64,000 nt of DNA from Pseudomonas fragi. Its GTDB lineage: Bacteria > Pseudomonadota > Gammaproteobacteria > Pseudomonadales > Pseudomonadaceae. A model generated the notes under the pieces. That model did not search any database and was not told the origin of the DNA. It worked only from the letters and a program-made list of their open reading frames with translations. The stretch covers positions 2,666,001 through 2,730,000 of the forward strand of contig NZ_CP104861.1 of assembly GCF_025426255.1 (NCBI RefSeq), in the 5' to 3' direction. The position numbers and the translations under genes were made by a program. Shown here piece after piece: positions 8,200 through 17,206 of this stretch (position 1 is the stretch's first letter; every line of letters starts with the position of its first letter).

Positions 8200-8718
8200 T
8201 TAAGTCACTGGCCATGCCATGGCACACCGACTTTCCGGAGCGAATCCATGCTTGTACTCCTCGCTCAATATCCCCGCCAGCCTCTGATCCAGATCTGTGG
8301 TTGCTTTAGTCTGAAAGCCTACGCGGGAGTAAAATGGTGCATTCCATGGCACATTTGTGAATGTCGTAAGCGTTATAAAACTAAGTCTGCTTGAGCGCGC
8401 ATAGCCCTTCGCAGCCTCAATCAGACGCCGCCCTGTACCTTTTCCTTGCATCGATTGCATCACTGATAATTCATAGATGTGAAGATCACTGCCGTACCGC
8501 TCGCTGCTGAGAAATCCTTGTGGCTGATTTTCGGCATCAAGTGCAACCCAACATGTCGATAGCGCAATGAGTTGGCTATGACGTTCGATGGACATCGGAG
8601 GCGAATCAGCCAGCCAACTCAACTCATTAATCATGCGAAATGCTTGAGCAGCGGAGATTTCAATGGCGGGCAGCAGTTGTGCATCTTCAGGTAAAGCAAG
8701 GCGGATAATCGCAGGCAT
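8200..8718 (-). CDS. GNAT-family N-acetyltransferase
   Basis: A 172-residue acetyltransferase. Motif A, the acetyl-CoA pyrophosphate loop, is visible as QGKGTGRRLIEAA, preceded by IYELSVMQSMQ. Motif B (NAPFYSRVGF) is also present. The acceptor cannot be predicted; the closest resemblance is to small-molecule or antibiotic-type acetyltransferases. It is the last intact gene before the IS66 relic. Confidence 0.85.
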   Translation of the reverse strand: MPAIIRLALPEDAQLLPAIEISAAQAFRMINELSWLADSPPMSIERHSQLIALSTCWVALDAENQPQGFLSSERYGSDLHIYELSVMQSMQGKGTGRRLIEAAKGYARSSRLSFITLTTFTNVPWNAPFYSRVGFQTKATTDLDQRLAGILSEEYKHGFAPESRCAMAWPVT

Positions 8719-8796
8719 GTGTTGGTCTTGGTGATGTGATTGAGATAGCGGTCAAACTACAAAAGCCAGCTTTGGATAGTCGTAGATATTATGCGC

Positions 8797-9909
8797 TTAG
8801 ACGACCAAGTATAAGCGGCCAGCGAACACCACTTGCCCAGATGAGGCAGGCACCCACTGATGTGGCAGCAGTTGATTGAACTCGCTGGCTCGCTGCGTTG
8901 GAAGCCGCTGCAGCACATCCTTGAGATAAGCATACGGATAATGCCCATTGATGCGAGCCGACTGGATCAGACTCATGATCGCCGCTGCCCGCTGCATAGC
9001 GACCCAGAAAACAGCCAGTTCGACCGTCCAAGCGCCCATGGCCGGATCAAGTTCTCGATCTGGTTATTGTCGATGGGTACGGCACCATCTTCCAGGTAGC
9101 GCGTCGGCGCTACCCAGCGTTTAAGGCTGTGATCCAAGGCCTTTGCCGTAGCCAAGCCCTCGGGCACTAGCTCGCGCTGGGCCAGTATCTATACATACAG
9201 TTGCTCCGCAATGGGCACAGCCGTTTCCTGGCGTAATCGCCAACGGTCTTCGCCGCTCATTTCTTTGGCGTGTAGCTCGACTTCGTATAGCCCGCCAATC
9301 GAATGGAGTGCCGGCTCCACCAATTGGTTCTATTGGCTACATGCAGATCGAAGAACTTGCTGCGCGCATGGGCCATGTAGCCAATTTCGGTGATGCCCAG
9401 CTCGAAGCTGGCCTAATAGCCAGCAAAGTCGTCACAGGCCAGCTTGGCGTTTTAGGCGCCCAGGAAGTTATGCGCATAATCGCCTGCACGGCCAGGGCTG
9501 AAGTCGTAGACCACGGCCTTGAATACCGAGAACGGCGTGCTGCTATAAGCCCAGACGTAAGCACGGTGGGTTTTCTTCTATCCTAGCGACAGCATTTGTA
9601 CTGGCGTTTCATCGACATGGACTACGCGCTGGCCCAGCACCGCTTCGCGTAGCGCATCTGTCAGCGGCTGAAGTTGCACGCCGGATTGCTCCTCGCACTG
9701 CGCCAGTGTCGAACACGGGATGGCCAGGCCGGCACGGCCGAAGATCTTTTCCTGTCGATAGAGAGGCAGGTGGTCGGCGAACTTGGCAACTTGGATTTAA
9801 TGACCTCGCCTTTCAGTCGAGCGGGATGATGCATTTCACCGAAGCTTCGTGTCCATAGGTAGCTGATTTGGCCAGACTCTGACCCAATAAAAATGATGCG
9901 CGGACTCAT
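8797..9909 (-). mobile_element. Degenerate IS66-family transposase (TnpC) relic
   Basis: Scattered over three minus-strand frames are IS66 TnpC blocks: GDYAHNFLGA, HALKRW-like LDHSLKRWVAPTRYLED, GAVPIDNNQIENLIRPWALG, SNWLFSGS, and the tail SARINGHYPYAYLKDVLQRL. Many frameshifts and stops are present and the N-terminus is missing, so it is inactive. No terminal repeats were recognised. It borders the serine-recombinase cassette. Confidence 0.85.
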
Positions 9910-9997
9910 CGCGGAAAAAAATATTGTGGCCTAGTGCCTGCTTAGACATTTAAATATGGAAAGAAAATCTGGCAAGCCGAGATGATCAACTAAATTT

Positions 9998-10038
9998 GAC
10001 CTTACAGTCACGACCGCAAATCGGGTCACTGTCAGGTC
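9998..10038 (-). terminator. Imperfect hairpin after the recombinase/ParB operon
   Basis: Arms GACCT.ACAGT..GACC and GGGTC.ACTGT.AGGTC pair with small bulges around a short A/T-rich loop, directly at the stop codon of the RepB-like gene. The following bases on the minus strand are AAATTT. It could be a terminator or part of a recombination site. Confidence 0.4.
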
Positions 10039-10990
10039 AAGTCTGAACTTCTTCATCTGATTCCTCGGTTCCCCACGGCAGCTCCGTCAGCTCCGCGATG
10101 GATTGGAACTCTTTAAGGTACTCAGGTTGATGCTTGGCCAGCCATCGGACAACGGTAGCGTTGGCAAGAAGCTTGGTTAGGTAACCTTTGATGACAGTTA
10201 GATGCAGTACGTCTGGGCCATAATCGTCTTCCACTATTTTGATCTGCATCTGCAAGGCGGCAAGTTCACGTTCCAACCGAGCGATTGATTCAGCAGAGAC
10301 TTGTTGCTCTGGTTGGATTTTTCTTTGAATAGCGAGTTGATCGGACGGTGTGGCGGCCAAAAGTGCCTTGGCGAGCATGACTGAGAAATTTTTGTTTCCT
10401 GCCATCAATTCAGCAACTTCGATCTGTCTCAGGGGTTTCATTTGTCTTAAAAGGTTGAATACATTGGCTGGGCAACTTGTATCGCGCAAAAGGGCAATAG
10501 CCTCCTCGCAGACGCCATTGAGCAGACGAAATTTTTGTTTAATCGTCTGCGGTGATAATCCAAGGGCTTTACCTAGACGTTCCGCCGAGACACCACTTTC
10601 CATAGCTCGAACAATCATTTTGTTACTCTGGACAGCAGAAAGCCTATTGGTACGCTTGTTGTAGGAGTACGTGTCATCGTCAGTCGCCACTAAGCAATCT
10701 ACGTCTAATTCTCCCAGATCTTTCAACGCCTCAACCCGCAGATGGCCATCCAGCAAAAAGTAATGCCCGTCGCGCCCGGGGACAGGCGTAACAGCAGGCG
10801 GTTCTACCAAACCCACATCCTGGATCGAAGCAAGTATTTGTTGATATTTCAGACTTTCTTTTACTGATGGCCGTGAGACTTTAAGAGGAAGAATATTGGC
10901 CACTCTTATTCGAACGCATTCACTCAAAAAAGCACTTTTAGGCACAGTAGCTGGATGATGGCTGGTAGGCTCGGGTGGCTGATTTGACAT
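10037..10990 (-). CDS. ParB/RepB-like protein with RepB-type C-terminus
   Basis: A 317-residue protein. The N-terminal ParB/Srx-like domain contains LLDGHLRVEALKDLG, then an HTH (VSAERLGKALGLSPQTIKQK), then a region resembling the plasmid-partition RepB C-terminal domain, and a coiled coil near ARLERELAALQMQIKIV. It is third in the cassette, 10 bp after the previous ParB-like gene, with AAGGGGA as ribosome binding site. No ParA partner is present, so classical partition is unlikely. A DNA-binding accessory role to the recombinase is inference. Confidence 0.8.
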   Translation of the reverse strand: MSNQPPEPTSHHPATVPKSAFLSECVRIRVANILPLKVSRPSVKESLKYQQILASIQDVGLVEPPAVTPVPGRDGHYFLLDGHLRVEALKDLGELDVDCLVATDDDTYSYNKRTNRLSAVQSNKMIVRAMESGVSAERLGKALGLSPQTIKQKFRLLNGVCEEAIALLRDTSCPANVFNLLRQMKPLRQIEVAELMAGNKNFSVMLAKALLAATPSDQLAIQRKIQPEQQVSAESIARLERELAALQMQIKIVEDDYGPDVLHLTVIKGYLTKLLANATVVRWLAKHQPEYLKEFQSIAELTELPWGTEESDEEVQT

Positions 10991-11000
10991 CGACGTCCCC

Positions 11001-11894
11001 TTATTGCTTTAGTCGAGCTTGTATAAGTTTCGGCAATGAGTCCAGGCACGCGGTAGAGAGCAGTTGTGCGAAATCCCTGATGGACAACAGTTCTTTGATA
11101 GCTTGCGTGGCGAACACCACTCGATCATGAGTGAAGGCTGCTTTTTTCACCATCAGACGCTGGCGTTCGGCCTCTCGTTCAAAAAGACGTCTCAGGTCTA
11201 CAGGAGTCATTCGTTTCTTCTTACTTTGGCTACCTCCTAACGGGTTTCCACGGACAAGCTTGCCCTTTTTGGCCCGTAACTCTAGAAGATGTCTCAGTTT
11301 TGTAATTTTCTTCCCCCTTATTCCTCGTTCGTAAGCGTCAGTGAGTACGTTTTGTATTTCACTCTCCGAACTGCGGGCGATATCCGTGGCCATGCTTAGA
11401 GGAATCAAGCCCGTTTCAACTGCAGATAGGAGCTTTTCTTCGCCGCGCTCCAGCAGCCCCGTAATCATGTTTACCCATGAGGACGTGGTGCCAATTATTT
11501 GTGCGATTTCCGTGTCTGTTTTACCACGCTCCTTTAGGCGCCCAACTTCGTTCATCAGGTCTATAGGACGATGCTGTCTTCGAGCAACGTTCTCTACCAG
11601 GCTCATGACCAGACAATCTTCCTCTACCGCATCGATGACAAACGCCGGAATCTCTGTAGCTTCTAACGAAAGGAACGCTTCAAGGCGACCTTGTCCGCAA
11701 ACGAGGTCGTAAGTGAGCAGTCCTTGCAGCACAGTCCTTCGACTGACGGTAATTGGACGTTTAAGGCCTACCGTCTTGATATTCTCGATAAGCTCACGAT
11801 GAATTTTCTTGTTTCTCGAGCGAGGGTTCAGGATGTGGATTTGCGCGATAGGAATGAGCGTGACGCGATCACGTGATGCAGATGGTACTGTCAT
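11001..11894 (-). CDS. ParB-like nuclease/partition-domain protein
   Basis: A 297-residue protein with the ParB N-terminal fold (IAQIHILNPRSRNKKIHREL, CGQGRLEAFLSL), the ParB box-II-like MSLVENVARRQ and a central HTH (TDTEIAQIIGTTSSWVN). ATG 11894 overlaps the recombinase stop (ATGA) and has a strong AAAGGAGG site, so it is translationally coupled. No ParA is nearby. ParB-family proteins bind DNA and CTP; whether this one does is untested. Confidence 0.82.
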   Translation of the reverse strand: MTVPSASRDRVTLIPIAQIHILNPRSRNKKIHRELIENIKTVGLKRPITVSRRTVLQGLLTYDLVCGQGRLEAFLSLEATEIPAFVIDAVEEDCLVMSLVENVARRQHRPIDLMNEVGRLKERGKTDTEIAQIIGTTSSWVNMITGLLERGEEKLLSAVETGLIPLSMATDIARSSESEIQNVLTDAYERGIRGKKITKLRHLLELRAKKGKLVRGNPLGGSQSKKKRMTPVDLRRLFEREAERQRLMVKKAAFTHDRVVFATQAIKELLSIRDFAQLLSTACLDSLPKLIQARLKQ

Positions 11895-13498
11895 TGAAAA
11901 GCCTCCTTTAGGGAGCAACGCGCTGCCAGCCCATCAAGTACGTCCAGCGTTGCGAAACAGTAGCTGTCTATCAAGGGGCTGTTTTCTTCGGTCATTTTTT
12001 GTGGCCATGTCCCCATGTCTATGCAGGGAACAAGGTAATAGTCCCTCACTTGAAGATTCGCTTCTTCCATACGCACAGCGATAGTGATGTCGGGCGTTAG
12101 GCTATTGTCGAATCTAAGTTTCCAGCGAAGAGTTCCAGCAGGTGTAGCCTGGCAACGGGCAATGACTACGGATGCTGTCCATTCATCGTTAACGGTCAGT
12201 AGGTCATTTTGATTGTTCAGTTCGACTCCCGCTCCAACGCGCTCGAAATGCTTCACTACGTCTTCAAGAACCTGGGGATGCAATTGTCTAAGTGACCGAT
12301 TAATTTCAAGGTATCGATAGTCTCGGTCTGGTGTGTAGCCGATGAGAGTATAGGCACGCAAAAGCCCGCCGAAGCGGCTTACATAGGTCGTGCTGGAAGG
12401 CATGTTGTCCTGCTCGTCGATGAGCATCCCAGAGAGAGTGCCTGCGCGCTTTAACAGGGTGCGAAGCATCTCTAGGAGCTGTGCGTCGTCTAGGCGCTGT
12501 GAGCGCTGCAAGATGATTTCACGTACATCAGCAAATACGCCCAGTGAGACAATGCCCTGAAACGCCCCATCGCAGCGAATCCACTTGTCTGGTTCGTTAC
12601 GAGTGATGCGTTTACGTAATTTCGAGGATGTCTTGTTATAGACGTTGTTGCCGATGTATTTCTCGTTAGTCAGCACCTGATGCACGCTACCTCGATTCCA
12701 AGGGCGCTCAAAATCGGTAAGTACACCTTCAGCGTTCAGCGCATTGGCAATCTCACATTCGCTCATCTGCTCATGTACGAATTGATAGTAGATGCGTTGA
12801 ATGATCTCAATTTCGGTTTTCGGGCCGGGAATTAATATGACTCTATCAGTCTGGATGCTCTTCTGTTGACCCCGCGATAGCTCTGCTTTGAACTCGTTTC
12901 TCTCATCGATCAGAGCACGACGCAGTCCATACCCAGCAGGCCCTCCTTGGTGAAAACCCTTCTCGACTAGACGGCATTGGCCTGCGAAAACTTTTTGGGA
13001 CAACTCACGGCTGTACTCGCCGGCCATGGATCTCTTGATGCCTTTATATATAGTTGCCAGTGGCGAACCGTCGTTTTCGAAGGGCTCCGCGCAATACACC
13101 ACATTGATGCCGGAACTGGTACAAAGGTACTCGTAATGAGCACTCTCATCTGTGTTTTGAAAACGTCCCCAACGACTGACGTCATAGACCAGAATGACTT
13201 GGAATTGAGTCTTCCCGGCCTGTACATCATCAAGCAGTGTGCGCAATGCATCGCGACCGCCTATATCCAGGCCGCTTTTCCCTTCATCACGATAGGTGGT
13301 AACGATTTCCATGCCATGACTCATGGCATAAGCATGGATGGTCGCCGACTGGTTTTCGGTGGAGTAGCGTTGATGATCTGTGGACATGCGAACGTATTCC
13401 GCAGCCGGTACCAGGCTATCGGAGGAGTTTTCTGTTGTTGTCCGCGTACGTGGAGAGGGCAAGCAAGCCTCCTCTAGGTCAGGAAAATCCTGGCCCAT
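11891..13498 (-). CDS. Large serine recombinase
   Basis: A 535-residue site-specific recombinase. The resolvase catalytic domain carries the nucleophile Ser39 (AAEYVRMSTDHQ) and QVILVYDVSRWGR. The recombinase domain follows (GPAGYGLRR, then VHQVLTNEKYIGNNVYNKTS), with a long C-terminal region. It is first gene of a three-gene operon with the two ParB-like genes. Such enzymes integrate or excise elements by a Ser-DNA intermediate. No attachment sites could be recognised around it. Confidence 0.9.
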   Translation of the reverse strand: MGQDFPDLEEACLPSPRTRTTTENSSDSLVPAAEYVRMSTDHQRYSTENQSATIHAYAMSHGMEIVTTYRDEGKSGLDIGGRDALRTLLDDVQAGKTQFQVILVYDVSRWGRFQNTDESAHYEYLCTSSGINVVYCAEPFENDGSPLATIYKGIKRSMAGEYSRELSQKVFAGQCRLVEKGFHQGGPAGYGLRRALIDERNEFKAELSRGQQKSIQTDRVILIPGPKTEIEIIQRIYYQFVHEQMSECEIANALNAEGVLTDFERPWNRGSVHQVLTNEKYIGNNVYNKTSSKLRKRITRNEPDKWIRCDGAFQGIVSLGVFADVREIILQRSQRLDDAQLLEMLRTLLKRAGTLSGMLIDEQDNMPSSTTYVSRFGGLLRAYTLIGYTPDRDYRYLEINRSLRQLHPQVLEDVVKHFERVGAGVELNNQNDLLTVNDEWTASVVIARCQATPAGTLRWKLRFDNSLTPDITIAVRMEEANLQVRDYYLVPCIDMGTWPQKMTEENSPLIDSYCFATLDVLDGLAARCSLKEAFQ

Positions 13499-13790
13499 TT
13501 GATTTAGCTTGGGGTTGATTTATGACGTGATGGTGACAAGGAACGACCGTTAGTCAGCCGTCGACGAGAGACTCCGACCGTGACTACCTAATTTTGAGCA
13601 TTGTCCAACGGAGGCGTGAGTTTTAGCAGAAACTGCTGAACGAGTTCGGTTAATGAGTTTCACCGGACAGCTGCAATTTGAAGCGCTCCGCACGTCTAAC
13701 TCTGAGCGCTGCAGATCAAAACCGTAATAGCCATCCAGCGCTCATCAACGGCCATGCACTCAAACCGCCACTACGCCAGAGATCAAGTAT
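13499..13790. other. Intergenic region upstream of the recombinase
   Basis: No coding sequence was seen on either strand. It should hold the recombinase promoter. A short inverted repeat AGCAG-AAA-CTGCT occurs at about 13625-13637 and is a possible recombinase or regulator site, not supported further. Confidence 0.35.
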
Positions 13791-14204
13791 TCAATCTTCT
13801 GATTTGAGACGTTCATATGATTGAAGCAACTCAAGGAAACTACGTCGCCCACCGCCGCGCTTGAAGCTACCAACGAGGTAGTTTCCCTCCCCAGCTTCCA
13901 AAATCCAGAAACGCCCTTCTTTCCATATCCTTTGAATTTTTGTCGTGCAAATAATTCCTCCATTGGCTGTTCGATACGCCTCGTCTTCCTGAAGGTGATC
14001 GAAGAACACGCCAAGGCACCTGTCTTCAATGATCACCGCTTCGCTGATATATGCCGTAATGGCCACGGTGTATTTTCGAAGACTCGCCTGTACAAGACGA
14101 CTCAGTTGAAAGTCACTGAGATACTTACTATGAAATTCGACTTCGATGATTTCTGGCATCCGGCCAAAGCTCCAAAATGACTCAACTGTATTTGCGGCAG
14201 TCAT
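13791..14204 (-). CDS. Hypothetical protein in island operon
   Basis: A 137-residue protein of unrecognised family. Its C-terminal half is basic and glycine-rich (SFKRGGGRRSFLELL). No signal peptide or membrane segment is seen. It starts 3 bp after the stop of the gene at 14208, so the two are almost certainly cotranscribed. Function is unknown; an immunity or island maintenance role is only a guess from context. Confidence 0.6.
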   Translation of the reverse strand: MTAANTVESFWSFGRMPEIIEVEFHSKYLSDFQLSRLVQASLRKYTVAITAYISEAVIIEDRCLGVFFDHLQEDEAYRTANGGIICTTKIQRIWKEGRFWILEAGEGNYLVGSFKRGGGRRSFLELLQSYERLKSED

Positions 14205-14207
14205 TAC

Positions 14208-14612
14208 TTAACCGGCTTTCATAGAGAAAGCGGCACCTATACTGGCCTCTTTTCTAAGGCCCACCCCACAAAGGAGGTAGACTGTACTCTTGGTTTCAAA
14301 CATGCAGCCTTCAGTGAAGGATTTGCCGAAGTTACTGCGTACCCACATGCCAGATTGAAAACGACCTTTACTGTCCAGCACGACTTCGTGAGCGAAAAGC
14401 GTCGCGGGAAGTAGACCGAGGCTCGTAAGCTTTTCCCTTTCAACCGGCGTCACGGTGAGGTCGATCAAGATCCACTGTTTCACCACACAGAATGCTTTGC
14501 CTGGGAATGTCTTTGCAGCCAAATAGATCAGTTCTTCTTCAGAGTCCTGCCAGCCAGGCGATTCATCTCCAGCTCCGTATAATAACTGCGAGATTTCATT
14601 CAAATTGACCAT
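14208..14612 (-). CDS. Hypothetical island protein (possibly DUF6957)
   Basis: A 134-residue soluble protein with blocks such as LLYGAGDESPGWQDSEEELI, FPGKAFCVVKQWILIDL and VWVRS-like MWVRSNFGKSFTEGC. It reminds me of a Pseudomonas island family that I believe is named DUF6957, from memory only. It forms a two-gene unit with 13791-14204. No catalytic motif is visible. Confidence 0.6.
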   Translation of the reverse strand: MVNLNEISQLLYGAGDESPGWQDSEEELIYLAAKTFPGKAFCVVKQWILIDLTVTPVEREKLTSLGLLPATLFAHEVVLDSKGRFQSGMWVRSNFGKSFTEGCMFETKSTVYLLCGVGLRKEASIGAAFSMKAG

Positions 14613-14725
14613 TCAAAAATCCCAGACTTGCACTAAAAACGAACCGTTCGAACGAGCTCACACCCGCTAGTTTTGATCTATCAACTCCGAGCCCAATGGA
14701 GGACGCCGACGAGATCTATTTACCC

Positions 14726-15454
14726 TCAAACCACCACCAAGCACTCAGGATCGAAGCCTGTGCTTTGACCCGGGTAACCGCGCGGATTGGAAATCACTCG
14801 GCACCCATTCTTGAGGAAGTCTGCTGCAAAATGCGTGTGCCCATGTATCCAAAGATCGGACTTGCTAAGTAACTCTGACCAATCGTTCGCATACGCTGCA
14901 GCCAGATGTCCAGGGTGATCGTCACCCAGGTGATCCAACACTGGTGCATGGTGTGTGACCACCACTGTTTTGCCGTCGAAAGGTCTATTAAGCTCGTGGG
15001 TTAGCCATAGGTGAGCTCTCATTGACTTAGCGACTAGGTCGTCTGGACGCAAGCGCCTGTAATCCAAGTCGGCTCGAATCACCAAAAAATCGTTCATCGA
15101 ATCCCATGCAACTCGCTTTGCCGCAACCACATCACCCGTAGCCGAATAATCCGTCCAGGCAGTTGTGACCAAAAAGCGTGTGCCATCGAGAATGAGCATC
15201 TCGTTTTCGAGTACATGCACATGGGGCAATGCAGCTTCTTTCATCTTTCGCAATGTGTGACCTATGTGCCCGCCGTAATATTCGTGATTGCCACACACAT
15301 AGATCACAGGGCACTGGAATGTGTCATTCGCCCATGAGACTCCGCGCGTTTTGATATTAATGTCGCCGGCGAGAATCACTACATCCGCGTCGCATGGGGT
15401 GGGATCGAACCTAGCGAACTCGAGGTGCAGATCTGAGTAGACTTGGATCTTCAT
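14726..15454 (-). CDS. Calcineurin-like metallophosphoesterase
   Basis: A 242-residue enzyme with all family metal-binding motifs: SDLHLE (DxH), VILAGDIN (GD), VCGNHEYY (GNHE), VVTHHAP (H) and HGHTHFA (GHxH). It would hydrolyse a phosphomonoester or phosphodiester using a bimetal centre. No signal peptide, so it is cytoplasmic. It starts 3 bp after 15458-15961, so the two form an operon. Homologues often travel on genomic islands and phages. The substrate is unknown. Confidence 0.88.
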   Translation of the reverse strand: MKIQVYSDLHLEFARFDPTPCDADVVILAGDINIKTRGVSWANDTFQCPVIYVCGNHEYYGGHIGHTLRKMKEAALPHVHVLENEMLILDGTRFLVTTAWTDYSATGDVVAAKRVAWDSMNDFLVIRADLDYRRLRPDDLVAKSMRAHLWLTHELNRPFDGKTVVVTHHAPVLDHLGDDHPGHLAAAYANDWSELLSKSDLWIHGHTHFAADFLKNGCRVISNPRGYPGQSTGFDPECLVVV

Positions 15455-15457
15455 GGA

Positions 15458-15961
15458 TTAACCTGCCGCTGTTGTAGTGGCAGAGCGATTCGGGGTCTGA
15501 CAGTCGGTGCAATGGAAATGCTTCCCGGCGGCAGTCAAGGCGTCGTAGATCATTCGAGTATTGCTGAGCAAGCCTGCGTCGGTGATGCTGGGCGAGCTGC
15601 TGTAGATTGCTCCGCTATCGACTTTATGGAGCAGCACGCACTCACCGTTTCTGTCATAGCCGACGATCACACTGATCAACTTTTCCATACGCTCTAAAGA
15701 ACTCCCATTCATGCAGGGGGGAGTCACAACCTGAACCACCTCAATCGTGTGCTCTCGGCTCCGCTGTGAGATTAGGTGGGCCAACATAGAGGGGTCTGTT
15801 GGCATCATTTTTTTGAACCGAACCCCTGACCCATCACAAATGCGAAAGCGAACGTGATACCAAAAATCTTCCGAGTCTCGCTCGACCATCCGCCAAGCCG
15901 TGCGGCCAGGCCCTGGAAAGCCAAGGAAGCCTACAAGACAAGTTTCATCTGAAATAAACAT
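15458..15961 (-). CDS. Hypothetical protein with C-terminal CxxC motif
   Basis: A 167-residue protein with no recognised family. The tail HFHCTDCQTPNR has a CxxC plus flanking His and could bind a metal. It is cotranscribed with the metallophosphoesterase. No transmembrane or signal segment is visible. Confidence 0.55.
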   Translation of the reverse strand: MFISDETCLVGFLGFPGPGRTAWRMVERDSEDFWYHVRFRICDGSGVRFKKMMPTDPSMLAHLISQRSREHTIEVVQVVTPPCMNGSSLERMEKLISVIVGYDRNGECVLLHKVDSGAIYSSSPSITDAGLLSNTRMIYDALTAAGKHFHCTDCQTPNRSATTTAAG

Positions 15962-16058
15962 GATGGTTATATCCGTACATCAATATTTCGGTTTGAGAGC
16001 TCTTAAAGTGTGAGTGACACCACCCGCCATAAAACGCTCTGCGGCGCTTCTTCTGCAT

Positions 16059-16244
16059 TCAACGAGCATGGAAATGTGGCTTTCGGACGAAAAGGAATGA
16101 GTCCTTGCCGACTTTTTGCGTCCACTCATCAGGTGTCAATTTATGCCTAATGTTTTTTGTTGCACCCTTCTTGAAAGTATGATTAAGACAAGAAGAGCAT
16201 AACGATACCAGACCCGCATACTCGATGTACAGAGTAGCTGGGTC
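16059..16244 (-). pseudogene. Orphan open frame without a start, C-terminal fragment
   Basis: A 61-codon minus-strand frame reads DPATLYIEYAGLVSLCSSCL, then NHTFKKGATKNIRHKLTPDE, then WTQKVGKDSFLFVRKPHFHA. It has no ATG, GTG or TTG start, and a TAA stands just before it. Its composition (CxxC, basic, aromatic) looks protein-like rather than random. It is probably the remnant tail of an island gene replaced by the divergent regulator at 16288. Confidence 0.35.
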
Positions 16245-16287
16245 TTAAATTTGCTGGCCTTATCCTCCGCTTTGAGGACAAGTCGTC

Positions 16288-16746
16288 ATGCTGACTCAGA
16301 GTCTCGCGGTGGTGCTTCGCGCGCTACGAAAAACTAGAGAGCTCACTCAGGAACGACTCCCCTCTAGTAGGAGCTACGCCTTTGCCCTAGAGGCAGGTAC
16401 GTCGAAAAATATATCGCTAGGCAAGCTGCGGGAGCTTTCAAAGAGCCTTGAGATCACTCCCCTGGCGCTTATGGTATTGTGCGAGTCTATCGAGAGTGGA
16501 CAGGACTCTCTGGATGTCATAGGCAAGCTGAAGGAGGAGCTTCGTCATTTCCGCTCGATCGGCCTAGATGAGGAAATACGCGAGGAGCAGCGAAGCTCAA
16601 GCCTCGTATCAAAAGCCCAGGCTCGCGAAATCGCTAACAGCAAGAGACGCGCTGTCAAGCGGCTCAAAGAGGAAGGTAAATCAAGAAAGGAAGTCGCCGA
16701 AACGCTAGGTATTTCAAAGTCGTCTGTCCAGAGATTCTGGGGTTGA
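16288..16746 (+). CDS. Two-HTH regulator: Xre-like N-terminus, Hin-type C-terminus
   Basis: A 152-residue protein. Residues 5-65 resemble an Xre/cI HTH (VVLRALRKTRELTQE, then NISLGKLRELSKSLEITPLA). A basic helix and a resolvase/Hin-like HTH end the protein (RLKEEGKSRKEVAETLGISK, SSVQRFWG). The domain order is unusual. It has a GAGGACA ribosome binding site. The tail resembles that of the small gene at 16882, so the two may be related by duplication. It probably regulates island genes. Confidence 0.7.
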   Translation: MLTQSLAVVLRALRKTRELTQERLPSSRSYAFALEAGTSKNISLGKLRELSKSLEITPLALMVLCESIESGQDSLDVIGKLKEELRHFRSIGLDEEIREEQRSSSLVSKAQAREIANSKRRAVKRLKEEGKSRKEVAETLGISKSSVQRFWG

Positions 16747-16881
16747 TTGTTTCCAGTTACTCGCCTGGGCTCAAGTCATCGCTGGCTGGATCCATTTTGC
16801 TGAAATCTGTAGCTGACAAAAAAGCGAGTTTTCTCTGAGGAGAAGGAAGATGCTAAAAATCCGGAGTCTGTCAAAAAGCTC

Positions 16882-17136
16882 ATGCGGGCGTCAGCTGAGA
16901 GGATTCTCGATTCGATCGCCAAGCTGACCGACTTCGAGGACGCCGGCGGGATGGAGCAGATTCGGGAGCAATTCGACATCACTGGCTTTCTAGTCAAGAG
17001 ATCTCGCAGAAGACCTCTGAATCGCGAGAATGAGAAGGTGGTGCTCGCCCTTAAGGCTGAAGGTGCATCACCACGGCAGGCTGCTACCAGGTTGGGGTTG
17101 GCTCTGAGTTCAGTGATGGAGTATTGGATAAAATGA
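16882..17136 (+). CDS. Small protein with Hin-like C-terminal HTH, start uncertain
   Basis: An 84-residue open frame whose end (LALKAEGASPRQAATRLGLA, LSSVMEYWIK) mirrors the tail of the regulator at 16288. The frame stays open back to 16813, but no good start exists: ATG 16882 lacks a ribosome binding site. A strong site (GAGGAGAAGGAAG) precedes an ATG at 16850 in another frame that stops after 23 codons. It may be a decayed paralogue that lost its N-terminal domain. Confidence 0.45.
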   Translation: MRASAERILDSIAKLTDFEDAGGMEQIREQFDITGFLVKRSRRRPLNRENEKVVLALKAEGASPRQAATRLGLALSSVMEYWIK

Positions 17137-17206
17137 CAAGTGACGAGCCTACCTCTGGGCACAATTGCCCCCGACAACGCATTGGACGATTAGCACCGTC
17201 TACCTA

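Noticed and set aside
10037..11894. Plasmid partition locus or plasmid origin
   Set aside because: There is no ParA/RepA and no RepC; iterons were not seen, and the coupling to a recombinase points to an integrated element.
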